The notes beneath the pieces were generated by a model. That model was not told where the DNA came from and did no database searches. It was given only the letters and a program-made list of their open reading frames with translations. Shown piece after piece: positions 22,601 to 33,491 of a DNA stretch of 64,000 nt (the first letter of the stretch is position 1; each line of letters begins with the position of its first letter). The stretch covers positions 65,936,148-66,000,147 of the forward strand of contig CM062296.1 in assembly GCA_031216915.1 (NCBI GenBank), given 5' to 3'. The translations under genes were made by a program, and so were the position numbers. This DNA comes from Pictodentalium vernedei (Eukaryota; Mollusca; Scaphopoda; Dentaliida; Dentaliidae).

Positions 22601-22914
22601 CAGTTAAAACTCGAAGTCCTGTCACGAATAGTGCGCTTATCTAGGCTTAATTGCGCATTGGAATTGCGCGCAATTTCCACATCGAATGGCATCCAAAGCA
22701 CGGCAGGTTCTCCTGGTTACTCATAGCAAACATATGCAATGTTTCTGCCAATGGACCTCCGGCTTACCCGGAGGTCCATTGGCTGAAACATTGCTTGTGC
22801 ACAGGCCATATGTAAAGAATTTGATAGCTTTACTTGGGTCATAACACGTACATTAACGCGCATATCAGCATGCTACTTGTGCGCATTTCATGACAGGACT
22901 TCTAGTTTTAACTG
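22601..22914. mobile_element. Family A MITE, copy 5
   Basis: 314 bp, TA-flanked (22599-22600 and 22915-22916), in the same orientation as copies 1 and 4. Confidence 0.9.
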
Positions 22915-22960
22915 TACATTATGTTACTTTCGGATAAAAACAAACCTATATTTTAGAATA

Positions 22961-23133
22961 CAGTACAGTCGCCGTGGTTCGGTCGTAATCCACGCGTGGG
23001 CAGTGATATACACGCATGCGTTTACCAGATAATAACAATCATCACCACCAACATTTTAATTAATGAAGCACCAGGTTCTACCCGGTGCTTCATTAATTAA
23101 TTTTTTTATGATCATTCCTATAATTAGTGTGCG
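22961..23133. mobile_element. Family E MITE, left part
   Basis: Begins after TA with CAGTACAGTCGCCGTGG and keeps the complete central hairpin with CCCGGTGCTTCAT. It stops abruptly where the DIRS-type RNase H sequence begins. The right terminus is absent. Confidence 0.75.
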
Positions 23134-23867
23134 GGCCCTTTGAATAACACTTTTTAATTTGAGCATTAAGCAGTGTTGCAAATAGGTCTATATCTGGTCT
23201 CTGCAAATATTTACAAATCTCATTAAAAAATCCTTCAATCAGTTTCCATTCTAAACGGTCATCAGATATTCGGGTCAATCTGTCCGCATCAGTATTGAAC
23301 ACACCTGCGAAGTGAGAGTTTTTTAGCCAAATATCTACACCATTTCCAAATTTAGGTCTAATCTCGTTACATTTGTTGGACTTCAAGCCACCCATATTAT
23401 TAATAAAATAAACCGCAGTTGTTTTATCTGATAAATCTTTCGAATGTGTATTCCTTACTGTAGAGCTAGAAGCCAAGAGTGTAAATTGTACGGATAGAAA
23501 TTAATGCATTTATATGTAGATTCTTTTCTGATATTGACCATCGTCCACTTGCCCTCAAATTACCTATCTTTGCACCCCAGCCCTGTAAATAAGGATCACA
23601 TTGCAACACAACTTCAGGATTATTTATCAATTTAGATCGTTTTTTACCTGGCACTTCTTTATACCACCAGGTCAATTGTTTTTTCATATCAGTGGTTATT
23701 TTCGTTGAACTGTCATAATTACCTCTATTCATGTGAAAGGCATAATTTTTATCTTTCTCCAATTCTCTATAATAAAGCTTTCCGAATTCATCTGCTGAAA
23801 AGGCAGCTACTAAAAGCCCTATTCCCTTTGCAACATCTCTAATGGAGACATTTCTGTTTTCTAACAA
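23134..23867 (-). pseudogene. DIRS-type RNase H region
   Basis: The upstream part (frame from 23867) contains VVLQCDPYLQGWGA, where the Asp (near residue 91 of that frame) fits the first RNase H catalytic acid. GRWSISEKNLHIN follows. The frame changes near 23470 and continues as KTTAVYFINNMGG, FAGVFNTDADRLTR and DIDLFATLLNAQ, a block typical of DIRS and related RT/RNase H proteins. One frameshift joins the two pieces. It would degrade the RNA strand of the RNA/DNA hybrid. It ends inside the LFATLLNAQ region, where family E begins. Confidence 0.8.
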
Positions 23868-24360
23868 GACTTTTACATTCTACCATAATGTGCGAGGGCA
23901 AAGTAACTATCGTATTTTCGGAATCTATTTCATTTCCAAGATATTTTATTTTTGTTCTTGGCGTAAAAACAGACTTTTCATTATTAATTATAAATCCATG
24001 TTTTGTCGTTAATGATTTAGTGGAATGAATATTATTCACACATTCCTCGTAAGTATTACCACATACATGTAATAAAGAATGATCTATAAAACTAGAACAA
24101 GCAAACACCATACTTCTAAAAGTAGAATAAACAGGTTTCATTAAATTGGGGAATAATCGTGGCCCCTCAGAGACCCCATTCGGTAAACAAGTATACTGAT
24201 AAGGTACATCTGTCCATAAAAACAGAACTTTTTCTGTTGTCCAGGTGCTATTTTAATTGAATAAGTCTGACGTAAATCGGCCGATGCCATATGTGTTGCG
24301 TTATTTATCAAATTCAGAACTTGATGAAAAGTTTCCATTTTAAAATGTTACTAGCCTCTA
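23840..24360 (-). pseudogene. DIRS-type reverse transcriptase region
   Basis: The frame from 24338 has METFHQVLNLI and MASADLRQTYSIKIAP, which corresponds to the motif A neighbourhood. A frame break at 24141 leads to MKPVYSTFRS and SSFIDHSLL near 24080, where the usual catalytic YIDD/FIDD is FIDH, so the active site is lost. TYEECVNNI, HGFIINNEKSVF and IKYLGNEIDS follow. The protein would have copied element RNA. Frameshift and active-site change both show an inactive copy. Confidence 0.8.
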
Positions 24361-24576
24361 CCAAATCTATTACCAACCATTTTGTTGCTAATTTTTAGAT
24401 ATCCTTGGCTGTTTTAGAGATATCGTCTCCGAAGAGTTCCGTAGTAAATGGACGGCTATGGTTACACATATGTACATATTTATCCTTCAATTCAGGCTTT
24501 AACAGGCCTCGGTGGGACATATTAATTTGTCTATTAGAATGTCTCAGAAAAGCAAGAACATCATTGCACTCATGTA

Positions 24577-24833
24577 CAGTACGTGGAGAGTGTATTATCA
24601 CGAAATCACCCGCAGAGTGGAGATTCCACCCAAGCAATAATTGCAAATTTGTTGCAAAGCATAACCAGCACAAGCAAAGTTTCAGCCAATGGACCTCCCG
24701 GTTAAACCCGGAGGTCCATTGGCTGAAACATTGCTTGTGTTTTTTGTCGATATGTACAAAATTGGAAAGTTATAGCTTGGGTGGTAACTCCACTCCGCAG
24801 GGGATTTAGTTACAATCCACTCTCCACGTACTG
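24577..24833. mobile_element. Family D MITE, copy 4, nested in DIRS ORF1
   Basis: 257 bp, TA-flanked, complete termini and core (one core base differs). It splits the gag-like coding remnant and is therefore younger than it. Confidence 0.9.
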
Positions 24834-25047
24834 TATAAACGTGCTCACTTCCAATAATAGCTATACTGTTAACAGTCTTTGCCAGAATGGTGGCTGTCTT
24901 TAACAATGGAAGTCTCCACAGATTTTGATTTTCGATCATTACTGCGGGAATTTTGAGAAAATTAATGACATCCCAAATTAGCTGATTTGTTTTTACTGTG
25001 GCTGAACCATCACAATCTGTGGCGTCGTGCATTGTTATCATCTTTAA

Positions 25048-25165
25048 CCCTTTATCCAACGCAGACGATATCAAAATTTATTTTTTTTAAAAATCATTTT
25101 TTAAAATTAAAAAAAAAAAATTCTACAAAACCATACCATGAGACCCCCGTACTGGAAGGAGCTAA
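25048..25165. mobile_element. Family C-like MITE, left half
   Basis: Follows TTAA at 25044-25047 and begins CCCTTTATCCAACGCAGACG, like the element at 52552-52896. It keeps the AAAACCATACCATGAGACC arm; the right half is missing. It lies within the DIRS remnant. Confidence 0.65.
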
Positions 25166-25284
25166 CGCATTATCTATGTCTTTGTCACTACGTTCCTGAG
25201 CAGTTTGTCATCGAATAACATCTGCTTTCCGAGTTATTATTCTCATCAATTTCATCAGATTTCCCTTTCGACGAAACGACAACA

Positions 25285-25405
25285 GAATGACCTTGTCCTT
25301 AAGTAATGTCAACATAGCAGTACTGGTCTTGATAATCGAACTGATCACCACCCTGGTAATCTTCCTAATTATTGACATTAACGTAATAGTAATTTCAATT
25401 GTGAT
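25285..25405 (-). repeat. Direct duplication, left unit
   Basis: About 120 bp that recurs at 25630-25752 with roughly a dozen differences; both contain ATCGAACTGATCACCACCCT. The two units bracket a family D element. On the minus strand both read DYQGGDQFD. Confidence 0.85.
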
Positions 25406-25406
25406 A

Positions 25407-25622
25407 CAGTACATGGAGAGTAGATTGTTACTAAATCACTCGTGGGGTGGTTTCTCCACTCAGACAATAGTTCCTTGTATTGGAAAAAAGTCATTAGAAC
25501 GACGAGCAAAGTTTCAGCCAAGGGACCTCCGGGTTGAACCCGGAGGACCCTTGGCTAAAACTGTGCTTGCCCTTTTCATACATACCCACAGGAATCGTCT
25601 GTTATTGTCTGGGTGGAAATGA
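25407..25622. mobile_element. Family D MITE, copy 5, right end lost
   Basis: The left terminus CAGTACATGGAGAGTAG follows TA. The core is changed to CCAAGGGACCTCCGGGTT and its complement, with matching changes in both arms. The right arm ends at the GTCTGGGTGGAAAT segment. Confidence 0.8.
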
Positions 25623-25629
25623 GAACTGA

Positions 25630-25752
25630 AGGACCTTGTCCCTGAGTAATGTCAATATAGCATTACTGGTCTTGAGAATCGAACTGATCACCACCCTGGT
25701 AATCTTCAAAATTACTGACATTAACGTAATCGTAAATTTTCAAATGTGATGA
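25630..25752 (-). repeat. Direct duplication, right unit
   Basis: Partner of 25285-25405. Confidence 0.85.
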
Positions 25753-26023
25753 ATCTAAAACAAATATCCTTCATCTTATCGTCTTGTTTTTGCATTGCGG
25801 ATTGAATAGAACGCATATTGGCGAGCATATCAACATCGGCATTCTCCTTAGCCGATTCATCACTTTCGACTGGAAATTAATTCACTTTTCTTAGTTGAAG
25901 ATGTAAGTCTTCGTGTCACAGGTTGCTTAACTTTTGTCGAAGACGAATTAGATTTAGTAGAAGTTGAACTACGTTCAAGTTGTTGACTCAGAAAGCTTAT
26001 TATGTACCCTTTTCTCAGCCATT

Positions 26024-26575
26024 TTCAAGCGACGGGGTGCCTTTGTCGCTTGCGTACTAAGAATTTCTTTAACAAATTTCTGCGGCGTTGTGTTTACAAG
26101 AACGCAACCAAATTGTATTATAACAGCCTTAAAGAAACATTTTTTTGACTGATTCATCAAATAAAATCATCGAGCTTCGTCGATGAATCAGGATTGCAAA
26201 CTTCGTTAACTGAACTTTCTGGCCTTCTCCAACTAATACAATTTGGACACTGATCCGACTCATGCGCAGTACGATCTCATTTAAGACTGAATGAGAATAT
26301 GATGAAATAGAATTGAATTTAAACGATAAACAGTGTTATAAACATTAAAACTCTCCTCACTTGGTTTTGGTAACTACAGGGAAACAATGAATTTACAACT
26401 TCAGTTAATATTGATTTTTTTTTTTTATTTATTCATTTATTTTTTTGCGTTTTCGTTTCATAATTCGACAAGTAATTTCAACTGAAAAAAGGTATACAAC
26501 TGAAAAAAACAATAACAACCTCTAACATCAAAGATGTATTTTTATTACGCATACTGTTCAGTTTTTGTGAACATA
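26024..26575. other. Unassigned, T-rich tract
   Basis: T-rich low complexity at about 26408-26453. The first 130 bp may be leader of the DIRS element. No gene is seen. Confidence 0.3.
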
Positions 26576-26745
26576 CAGTTGAAAATAAAGGTCCTGTCAG
26601 AATTAGCGCAGAAAATGGTCGTTAGTTAATGCGCTCCTCATTGCAGAAGAATGAAGTAGTCTGAAATGCAGAAGATCGTTTACGTAGTGCAAAGCAAAAT
26701 GTAATGCGCTATTGGCGAGGTCAGCAGTGAAATCACGAAGGCTGT
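26576..26745. mobile_element. Family B MITE, single arm
   Basis: After TA it begins CAGTTGAAAATAAAGGTCC and matches the reversed right arm of 4891-5595: TAGCGCAGAAA, CGTTAGTTA, GAAGTAGTCTGAAAT, GCGAGGTC. Confidence 0.75.
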
Positions 26746-27594
26746 ATTTCAGGGATGACTCATCATTAATCAGGGAAACCCATCGGCGGATAACCTGTGA
26801 CGTCATATTCACGTGACTCAGTTGCCCCATGTTTGATTGTTATGGTAGACAGTGAGAGCGGCCTTGTTGTGACGTCATTACCATAGTGATACGTTGGGTC
26901 AGTGTGCATCCCTATCAACGTTGTATTCCACTACTAGAAGCAGTCGAATACATTCTCCTTGCTCTAACGACTTTTTCATATCCATTCCAAGATCCCCAAT
27001 GAACTATCGACCAGTTACTGAAAAAGTCATTTGTCAAAGGACTCGAATCCCATCTAGAAAATAAGCGACAGATCGAATGCTCGCAATTGCTCAACTTTGA
27101 GCAAACGCTCCTGCGAGACTGCGGCCCATTTCGGTAAGAAAGATTCCTGGAACTAAAAGGGATTATATAACTTGGGTGTCAAGAAACATGGTTTAAAATT
27201 TCATCGAATTAACTAAAGAGCCATGAGAGTAATTGCGTCACGAGCAAATGCCTTTGCTACTCGAATCTCCTCGAGCAAATGAGCTAGAGAGCAATTGCTC
27301 ATAATTGTTCAATCAGCAAATGCTCTTTCGACGCTTCAACACATTTCAGAAAAAATGGTTTTTGTAGGCATACATAGACCAAAGGAAGGATTCCACCGAC
27401 GGTGCGACTGGTGGATGATGGAATATCTTACCTCCTACAAGTATCTGGGAATTTCATTGGTTCAAAGATGTCACATGCAGACTGCATATAAAACCATATA
27501 CCGCCTGTCAACATCAATATACGCTGACAGCTATGGGTAATCTCCCCTTTGTTCATTTCTCATTCAGAATGGCGGCAGCCGATAAACGCTTCAT
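26746..27594. other. Nothing recognised
   Basis: Near 27050-27310 several GAGCAATTGC/GAGCAAA(T)GC-like words recur, without a clear unit. No gene is seen. Confidence 0.3.
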
Positions 27595-27775
27595 GTTGAA
27601 AGATTGAGTTTCGGAAGCCCATATTTGGTCTGAAGTGCAGGTTAGGCAACTTAAAAGGCTTCATATTCTGTGGATGTGTGTCATGTTACCTTCGAAATGA
27701 AACTGTTTGGTATGTATGAATTTGCCTTGTTACAATTTATGGGAGAGTGCCTGTAGGCAAAGACACGTGAACACA
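27595..27775. repeat. Foldback family F, copy 4
   Basis: Has TCTGAAGTGCAGGTTAGG, the CATATTCTGTGGATGTG block and the terminal GGGAGAGTGCCTGTAGGC. The right hairpin arm is missing. Confidence 0.7.
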
Positions 27776-27854
27776 TTGTGAGAATTCTCTCATTTAATTT
27801 TGATCGCTGTTGTTATTAGTTCTGTATCGATGCAGCAGTCGGTAAGATATATTC

Positions 27855-27987
27855 GTTACACAGTTTGTTGGTGGACTAATATGGTATATATGGTGTCAGT
27901 TAATTCCATATTGGACTCGAGCTTCGTCCAATATGAAATTAACTAACACCATATATACTATATTAGGCCACCAACAAACTGTGTAAC
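27855..27987. repeat. Long hairpin
   Basis: 133-bp inverted repeat from GTTACACAGTTTGTTGGTGG to its complement. The loop lies near GAGCTTCG. Single copy in the window. Confidence 0.8.
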
Positions 27988-29049
27988 TAATATTATTGTG
28001 CCAGTAATTGTTATTGACCAATCAGCTTCAATATATAGTGACAGTATACGAGACTGTGTATCCTCGAGCTAACCGTATATAGTGCTTATATACGGTCAGT
28101 TCCGACATTGTGTTTTTGACATCCATGTTCTCGCTTCAATGTTTTTCGTAATTTCGCGTGTTCAACGAACTAAAAATAATTTTGCGTGTGTGTCTGTTGA
28201 GCAAGTACAACTATAAAACCTTTCTTCCAGTCTTTCAGAAATTCTAATAAACTAATGTAAATAAATACAATAAATAAACCACTAAAACGACATGTATAGA
28301 AACATTAATATCCCCATTAACAACAAATAATGAATGAAACTGTTCCCACTTACCTTCTTGAAATAATTGTTAATCCATTTGCTCCAGTTGTTTTATTTTT
28401 CCAGTACTTAACACTGAATTAAAGTTGTGAATTGTTAATATAAATTCCTATTTATTGAGAAGAAAACTCCATTGTTTCAGCGTCTGCTACTAGCGTGACC
28501 TTCACATGACGTAAAATCGGGAAATGCCCTGATAGTGATAACAGAACATTTGCGCTAGGAATCTGGGTACACTTATGGTTGGGTCTCTTTCAAGGAACTG
28601 GCATAATAAATACATTATGGGGCTTTCAGTATGCGGATATGGTGTGATATAAGGCTCAGCAAAATCAATATTAGGCTCGCCCACTGAAGCCCCATAACTT
28701 ATAATGTGCTGGTGTGCTAGTTCACAATATTTAACATCGTGTGAACAACACATGCAGCACATAGTCACATCCTCGAAAAAGGGATTCTGTTATCACAGGC
28801 ATTTCCTAAAAAAGGGATTCCATAACTAGGATCCATATCCGGGTCCGTGAAATGGGGTTCCTTGATTTGACACTCAAAGACCCGAGGGTATGAAAAAGGA
28901 TTGACTACACCCAAGGAACATTGAAATAATTAAACAAATGGAACTACTTAAACTATTTCTAAAACATTTAGGTCTTCTCATAAACCTGAACTGGACAGAC
29001 AATTGTCGAAACAAGACCGAACATTATAACATAGTTTAGTACAATGAGC
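27988..29049. other. Unassigned
   Basis: An AAAAAGGGATTC word occurs at about 28778 and again at 28811. The 88-codon minus frame at 28502-28768 is Cys/His-rich at its start, but I see no start context, splice sites or family match. Confidence 0.3.
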
Positions 29050-29262
29050 CAGTACAGCAATGGGTTAATCTATATGGCACACGTGCCATATCGATTAACC
29101 CATTCATATGCGTGTGTCTTTCTGTTTATTACTATCTTCACGTCTATAAAACAGTTATAAGAAGGACACTCAGCAATTATTTTGACAAATATCAACAAAA
29201 AGATCACATTTTATCGCCAAACAGATTTGCGAGAGGAACCAGTGTTACTATTTCGTCCCTAA
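29050..29262 (+). repeat. Foldback family L / dispersed repeat P, copy 1
   Basis: The hairpin around CACACGTGCC pairs GGGTTAATC with GATTAACCC. From 29096 it is collinear with 53228-53404 for about 170 bp: AGAAGGACACTCA and GTGTTACTATTTCGTCC are shared. Hairpin G follows. Confidence 0.75.
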
Positions 29263-29321
29263 GTTCCAATGTGTTCTATCTGCCTACTGGCATATAGAAC
29301 ACATTGGAACTCAGGGGACGA
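29253..29321. repeat. Hairpin family G, copy 3
   Basis: 69 bp, near-identical to the copies at 12554 and 15055, joined to repeat P. Confidence 0.85.
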
Positions 29322-29789
29322 GTTTCGGGTATTGCTGGGGATTCAAATTGTAATTGCGTTGCACAATTTGTAGAACATTCCAGTGTAATTCCGTTTCTAT
29401 TTAAAAACAGTCCGTCAACGATTTCCGTTCCGCACATATGTGCGGAACAGATTTTCATTTTCCGCATGGTTTAGTATTGCTGTAGATGGAACTTCTGTAG
29501 AACAGGCGTGTAACAAAAGTTATTCTACCACAGACTCTTCACGCAAATCCAAACATTATCTAAACAGTACAATATGGAGCAGTATTCAAACGATTAGTCG
29601 ACTAGTCGATGTCGACTCTGGGCAAACCAGTCGTCGACTCTCAATTGTGCAGTCGAGTAGTCGGAGGAGTTCAAGCTTTTAGGTAAATAGTATCCCTTCT
29701 GTGCCACTGTCAGACAGTTTGAACAGCAATATTGGGCAATCAATGTATACATCTATTGCCATCTAATAGTAGTGACAGTAGTTTGTTTT
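29322..29789. other. GTCGAC-rich stretch
   Basis: At 29590-29665 the words GACTAGTCGA, GTCGAC and AGTCGAGTAGTCGG recur. A similar GACTAGTCGACTT stretch follows at 30075-30150, so foldback F copy 5 may have inserted into it. No gene is seen. Confidence 0.45.
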
Positions 29790-30040
29790 AACTGGTACTA
29801 GTAGAGTGCTGAATTATTTTGGGCTATCAGGATATGTTATTAATTTGCCTTGTTGCGATTTATGGGAGAGTGCCTATAGGCACTCTCCCATAAATCGCAA
29901 CAAGGCATATTAAATAAGACTATATAATTTCACTCTTAGCATAATTAGAAGCACATTAGCAGAATAATGTTCCAGTAAGTTGCTGTATATGAATGTCCAA
30001 GTGAAGCCAAATTGGGACCTTCAGCACTCTACCGGAGCAC
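29790..30040. repeat. Foldback family F, copy 5
   Basis: The terminal hairpin is perfect here: TTGCCTTGTTGCGATTTATG, the GGGAGAGTGCC arm and complement, at about 29850-29910. Confidence 0.75.
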
Positions 30041-30225
30041 CAACACTGTTATAAGGAGACAAGTTATCACAAATAACTAGTCGAAGTCGACTTGACTTTT
30101 GGGTATTGACTAGTCGACTTTGGAATTCAATAGTCGTTTGAGCACTAATATGGAGTAGCTTACGACAAAATCTGTAAGTTGACTTTCAGGCCAATAGCAG
30201 TTTAATTGATAGACTTAGGCATTAA

Positions 30226-30399
30226 CTCGTTGCATGTTGATGGCGCATATTCCTGTCCAGTGCAGGATGTCACTTTCCACTAAGGTAAGTGCCATCTGGG
30301 CACATTTAATCAAACTTCCCTCAGCAAATATATTCATGGCTGCCATGAGGCAGCCATGATTAGATGTGATAAAAAGTATCTTAAAAATACTTAAACGAG
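30226..30399. mobile_element. Family S, TTAA-flanked element
   Basis: TTAA at 30222-30225 and 30400-30403. The left end begins CTCGTTGCATG and the right end is ...AAACGAG. It contains a small hairpin GGCTGCC...GGCAGCC. Single complete copy. Classification as piggyBac-like rests only on TTAA and is tentative. Confidence 0.5.
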
Positions 30400-30403
30400 T
30401 TAA

Positions 30404-31151
30404 GAGTTAAACGAAGGAATTCGAAATTCTATTTTGTTTTGCCAATTCGAGAGAAAAGATGATATCGTCAGAACCCTATTCTGAGTTATGTTACTGCCGC
30501 ATCCAACGAGGGGAGAATAAGACAGAAAAGCGAGGGTGCAGGATGGGCGACTTGAATTAACGTCTCAAGTTGGAGGTTTTCCTATATTTTTTTATGGCCG
30601 AAGACGAGTGTACTTCAGGGAAAACCCCAACATAAGCCGTTCCCAGGACCGTATCATTCATAAGGATGACTAAGCTGAAGCCCAGGGACACGCAGGGACA
30701 GGGAGCCCTCCATTTGTTTTTTTTGTTGTTGTTGTTTTTTTTGCTAGGCACTGTTACCAGCGCCTTAGTGCTGCAGTGGTTAAAGGCACTTTGCACTCTG
30801 CGCCGTAGCGATGCATGCACGTGTGTATTTACCCATATATATACTCTCAGTAGTATGCTGTATGTATATTTGTATACAGTACATTAGTTTAATGCTTATT
30901 TAAATAATACGTCAAGTTTTGATTGGAATTCTTCAGGAGACCCGCTAAATGGATATAGGTCTATGTACTGCGGCATAGTGCCTACCGTACCAAGGTCAGG
31001 CTGTCAGCTGTAGTAGGGTGAAAGATTGAAGTGCCGGAGGGGGACCCACCCCGAAGTTCCTGAAAGCCTAGTGGCCCGGCCATGGGTTAATACAGCACTG
31101 GCCATTGCTTCCTACCTCACATACTCTCTACCAAGATTAATATTCAATTAA
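30404..31151. other. Unassigned, T-rich tract
   Basis: A T/G-rich tract at 30716-30742. No supported gene; the short frames on both strands cross this tract. Confidence 0.3.
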
Positions 31152-31351
31152 CCCTTTGAACGCTGGTAAAATCTTCAGGCAGCAATTAGAAGAGACTATA
31201 TTCATTATTTGCGGTAGACCAATCAGCCTCGGGGCTGCACTTGAAAATATAGAATGGTCTGCCGCACACATTTACGAACAGCTACCCTATTTAAGGAAGT
31301 TATGACGTATCACGTTCGTGGCCGAAAAAGCGGCCGCTCGGGGTCAAAGGG
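31152..31351. mobile_element. Family I MITE, complete
   Basis: 200 bp between TTAA (31148-31151 and 31352-31355), with termini CCCTTTGAACGC and the inverse ...GGGTCAAAGGG. The central hairpin AGACCAATC...GGTCT is partly worn. It resembles family C in target and terminal CCCTTT but not elsewhere. Confidence 0.85.
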
Positions 31352-31355
31352 TTAA

Positions 31356-32188
31356 GTGAATGAGGTTGGATTTTTATGTGAATTTCTAACACGTAGGTCT
31401 GACTCCACGCGTGGTGTACCCATTTATGAATGCTTTTATTGTATCGGATAGCTTGAATACACACAGCTATCCCGGTCCAAAGCACAAAAAAAACAAACAA
31501 CAAAAAAACTTGTATTCAAACCATGGCATTCTGTTTAGCGCCGGTTACTACTCAAACCGAATCCGAAACTGTTATATTAATTACATTTCCTACAAATATG
31601 TAACCTTGCTTTTTTATGAAAGGCGTCGCTATTGGGATTATTACAGATTTATCTGTTTAACATGCGAATGGTTGGAAGTCAGCCAAAGTGGTTTTGACAT
31701 CCACGCGTCCTTGAGAAAATGCAGATTTGCTGTATCACGTATCCATGCTGTGCAGTTGAATAAAATGAGTCAATCATTCAATTCATGCTTGAACGTAAAT
31801 TGATATGCAAAGAACGAAAAAGCACGAAATATGTCGGGCCAAACGTATAGAGGAATAATTATTACTTTACTGAATACATTTAAAAATTCTAGTCCAAGAA
31901 AAAAGAGAAATCTTTAGTTGTGGCACACGGCTTCAATGCGTGATTTCAATTTTAATCCGGTACCTGTGAGTATGTAGGCACCTACACATTAGTGTCATTT
32001 CTGTAATAAATATCTGTTGTATTGGTTAGTTAGACGCTATTCTTGGAAAAATATAACACATCATTATGTTGAACACTCCAGTTTTAAGGCAGTACATTAT
32101 AATTGCAATTATAAAATCAATAAAGAAAGTAAGTCACATGTTGTAGTACACTCATACGGGGTTTGAAAATGTAGTAAGTTGGATCGTA
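31356..32188. other. Unassigned ORF region
   Basis: A 130-codon plus frame at 31411-31803 is open, with Tyr/Asn-rich composition. There is no domain, no signal peptide and no splice context. I treat it as chance. Confidence 0.3.
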
Positions 32189-32502
32189 CAGTTAAAACCA
32201 CAATTTCTGTCATGAAATGCGCACAAATAGCACGTCGATCTGCGCGTTAATCTACGCGTTATGACTATAGTAAGACTATCAATTTCTGTACATATGGCCT
32301 GTGCACAAGCAATGTTTCAGCCAATGGACCTCCGGGTAACCCGGAGGTCCATCGGCATGAGCATTGCCTGTGTTTGCAATGAGTAACCAGGAGAACCTGC
32401 TGTGCTTTGGATGCCATTCGATATGGCAATTGCGCGTAATTCCTACGCGCAATTAAGCCAAGATAAGTACACAGGTCATGGCAGGACTTCCAGTTTTAAC
32501 TG
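32189..32502. mobile_element. Family A MITE, copy 6
   Basis: 314 bp, TA-flanked. The left terminus is worn (CAGTTAAAACCACAATTTC). The core reads CCAATGGACCTCCGGGT, with CATCGG in the right arm. Confidence 0.85.
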
Positions 32503-33084
32503 TATGTCTTCTCACCACACTTTCGGCAGCAATGTATTATGCCTCACGTCCGTAACTTTGATCCCTCTTAAAGAGCCGTATCCATGGAATTTTGAGAGAA
32601 ACACGAGTACTGTCGAAACCTTCTTCCCTGGAGAAGTGATTGCAATAAAAAATATAAGATCCCTGCCATTGCTCAGAACAGATGACGCACGCACAGACTG
32701 GAAATTTACGACGCATACACAACGAAGAACAATTTATTCAGTTGCCAAGTGAAATAAACTAAACGTGGAAACGGCTGGCTACTATTTCCATCTGTATTTT
32801 CGCATTAGATAGGGTAAAGCCTCATTATTTTAATGAATTTGCGTTAAATTTTAACAGCAATCCATAAATTTAAAAATAACGTCAAAGATAAATATTGAAA
32901 ACTCGACTGTTTTCTCCAACGTCCATGAAGCTGTTTTGGTTGACAATTTTATTTCCTACTTTTTCACACCATTCCGCATACATTTGCATCCCTATCGTCA
33001 GAAAAATATAAATGTGATGTGACGATATCCTTATTATAGAAGTCTGTTTGTCTCTAATATAGGTACAGATACGAAACGAATTCC
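32503..33084. repeat. Diverged dispersed repeat T, copy 2
   Basis: The part 32540-32650 corresponds to about 3375-3530 (see that entry). The rest, up to the Ty3 element, shows nothing. Confidence 0.4.
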
Positions 33085-33089
33085 ACTAT
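33085..33089. repeat. Target-site duplication ACTAT, left
   Basis: Five bases identical to 40004-40008. They directly abut the LTR ends, which fixes the element boundaries. Confidence 0.95.
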
Positions 33090-33348
33090 TGTCAGGGAGA
33101 CCTGAGGCCCCGTAAGGCCTGGGCTGACGTGGGGTTATTTAGTCCCGCTGAAGTTGCGGGAAAATTAGACCAACGTGGAGGGTCGGAATCCAAGTGTCGC
33201 GAACTCGGCGCAGGGAGCTGAGTTAGACCGACGCCGTGATTCCTTCTCTGCCAAATTGGCCTGAAATAGGTTCGATTTCCGTTAGGTGTGATTCCTAATC
33301 ACTTCAGGCTGTATAATGGAAAGAATGATTTAAAGTAACAACGATTCT

Positions 33349-33354
33349 TTTATT
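33349..33354 (-). promoter_or_regulatory. Possible polyadenylation signal in LTR
   Basis: AATAAA on the minus strand, about 260 bp before the end of the LTR. The equivalent site exists in the other LTR near 38636-38641. Placement in the R region is inferred. Confidence 0.4.
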
Positions 33355-33491
33355 TACACATAAAACTAAATCCGTTTCAATATTTCAACAATTCGATTCT
33401 TTTCACAGAAAATGGGTCGCTAGGGTTAAACAATTCTCAATAATCATATAGTCATTCTATAGCCCTGTACTGGCACTATAGTCTACACACT

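Larger units (their letters stand above)
23134..26023 (-). mobile_element. DIRS-type retroelement remnant
   Basis: From right to left: a gag-like ORF1 remnant, reverse transcriptase, then RNase H. Expected downstream parts (methyltransferase-like domain and tyrosine recombinase) are not seen; the sequence is cut by family E at 23133. It is interrupted by family D elements at 24577-24833 and 25407-25622 and by a family C left half at 25048. Assignment rests on the RT/RNase H similarity pattern and the domain order; terminal repeats are not visible. Confidence 0.75.
24395..26023 (-). pseudogene. DIRS-type gag-like ORF1 remnant
   Basis: Starts with MAEKRVHNKLSESTT at about 26023, followed by an early stop. 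Other frames give a Ser/Thr/Lys-rich stretch and then SDESAKENADVDMLANMRS, which looks like a coiled-coil. Acidic Gln-rich DYQGGDQFD appears twice, in a 120-bp duplication. A segment at 25074-24835 reads TDCDGSATVKTNQLIWDVIN and TATILAKTVNSIAIIG. After the D element come NDVLAFLRHSNRQINMSHR and FTTELFGDDISKTAKDI; the LFGDD block is what I recognise from DIRS gag-like proteins. The exact function is structural by analogy only. Confidence 0.6.

Noticed and set aside
24405..24809. 134-codon plus ORF
   Set aside because: It is antisense to the DIRS gag-like remnant and continues through MITE D.
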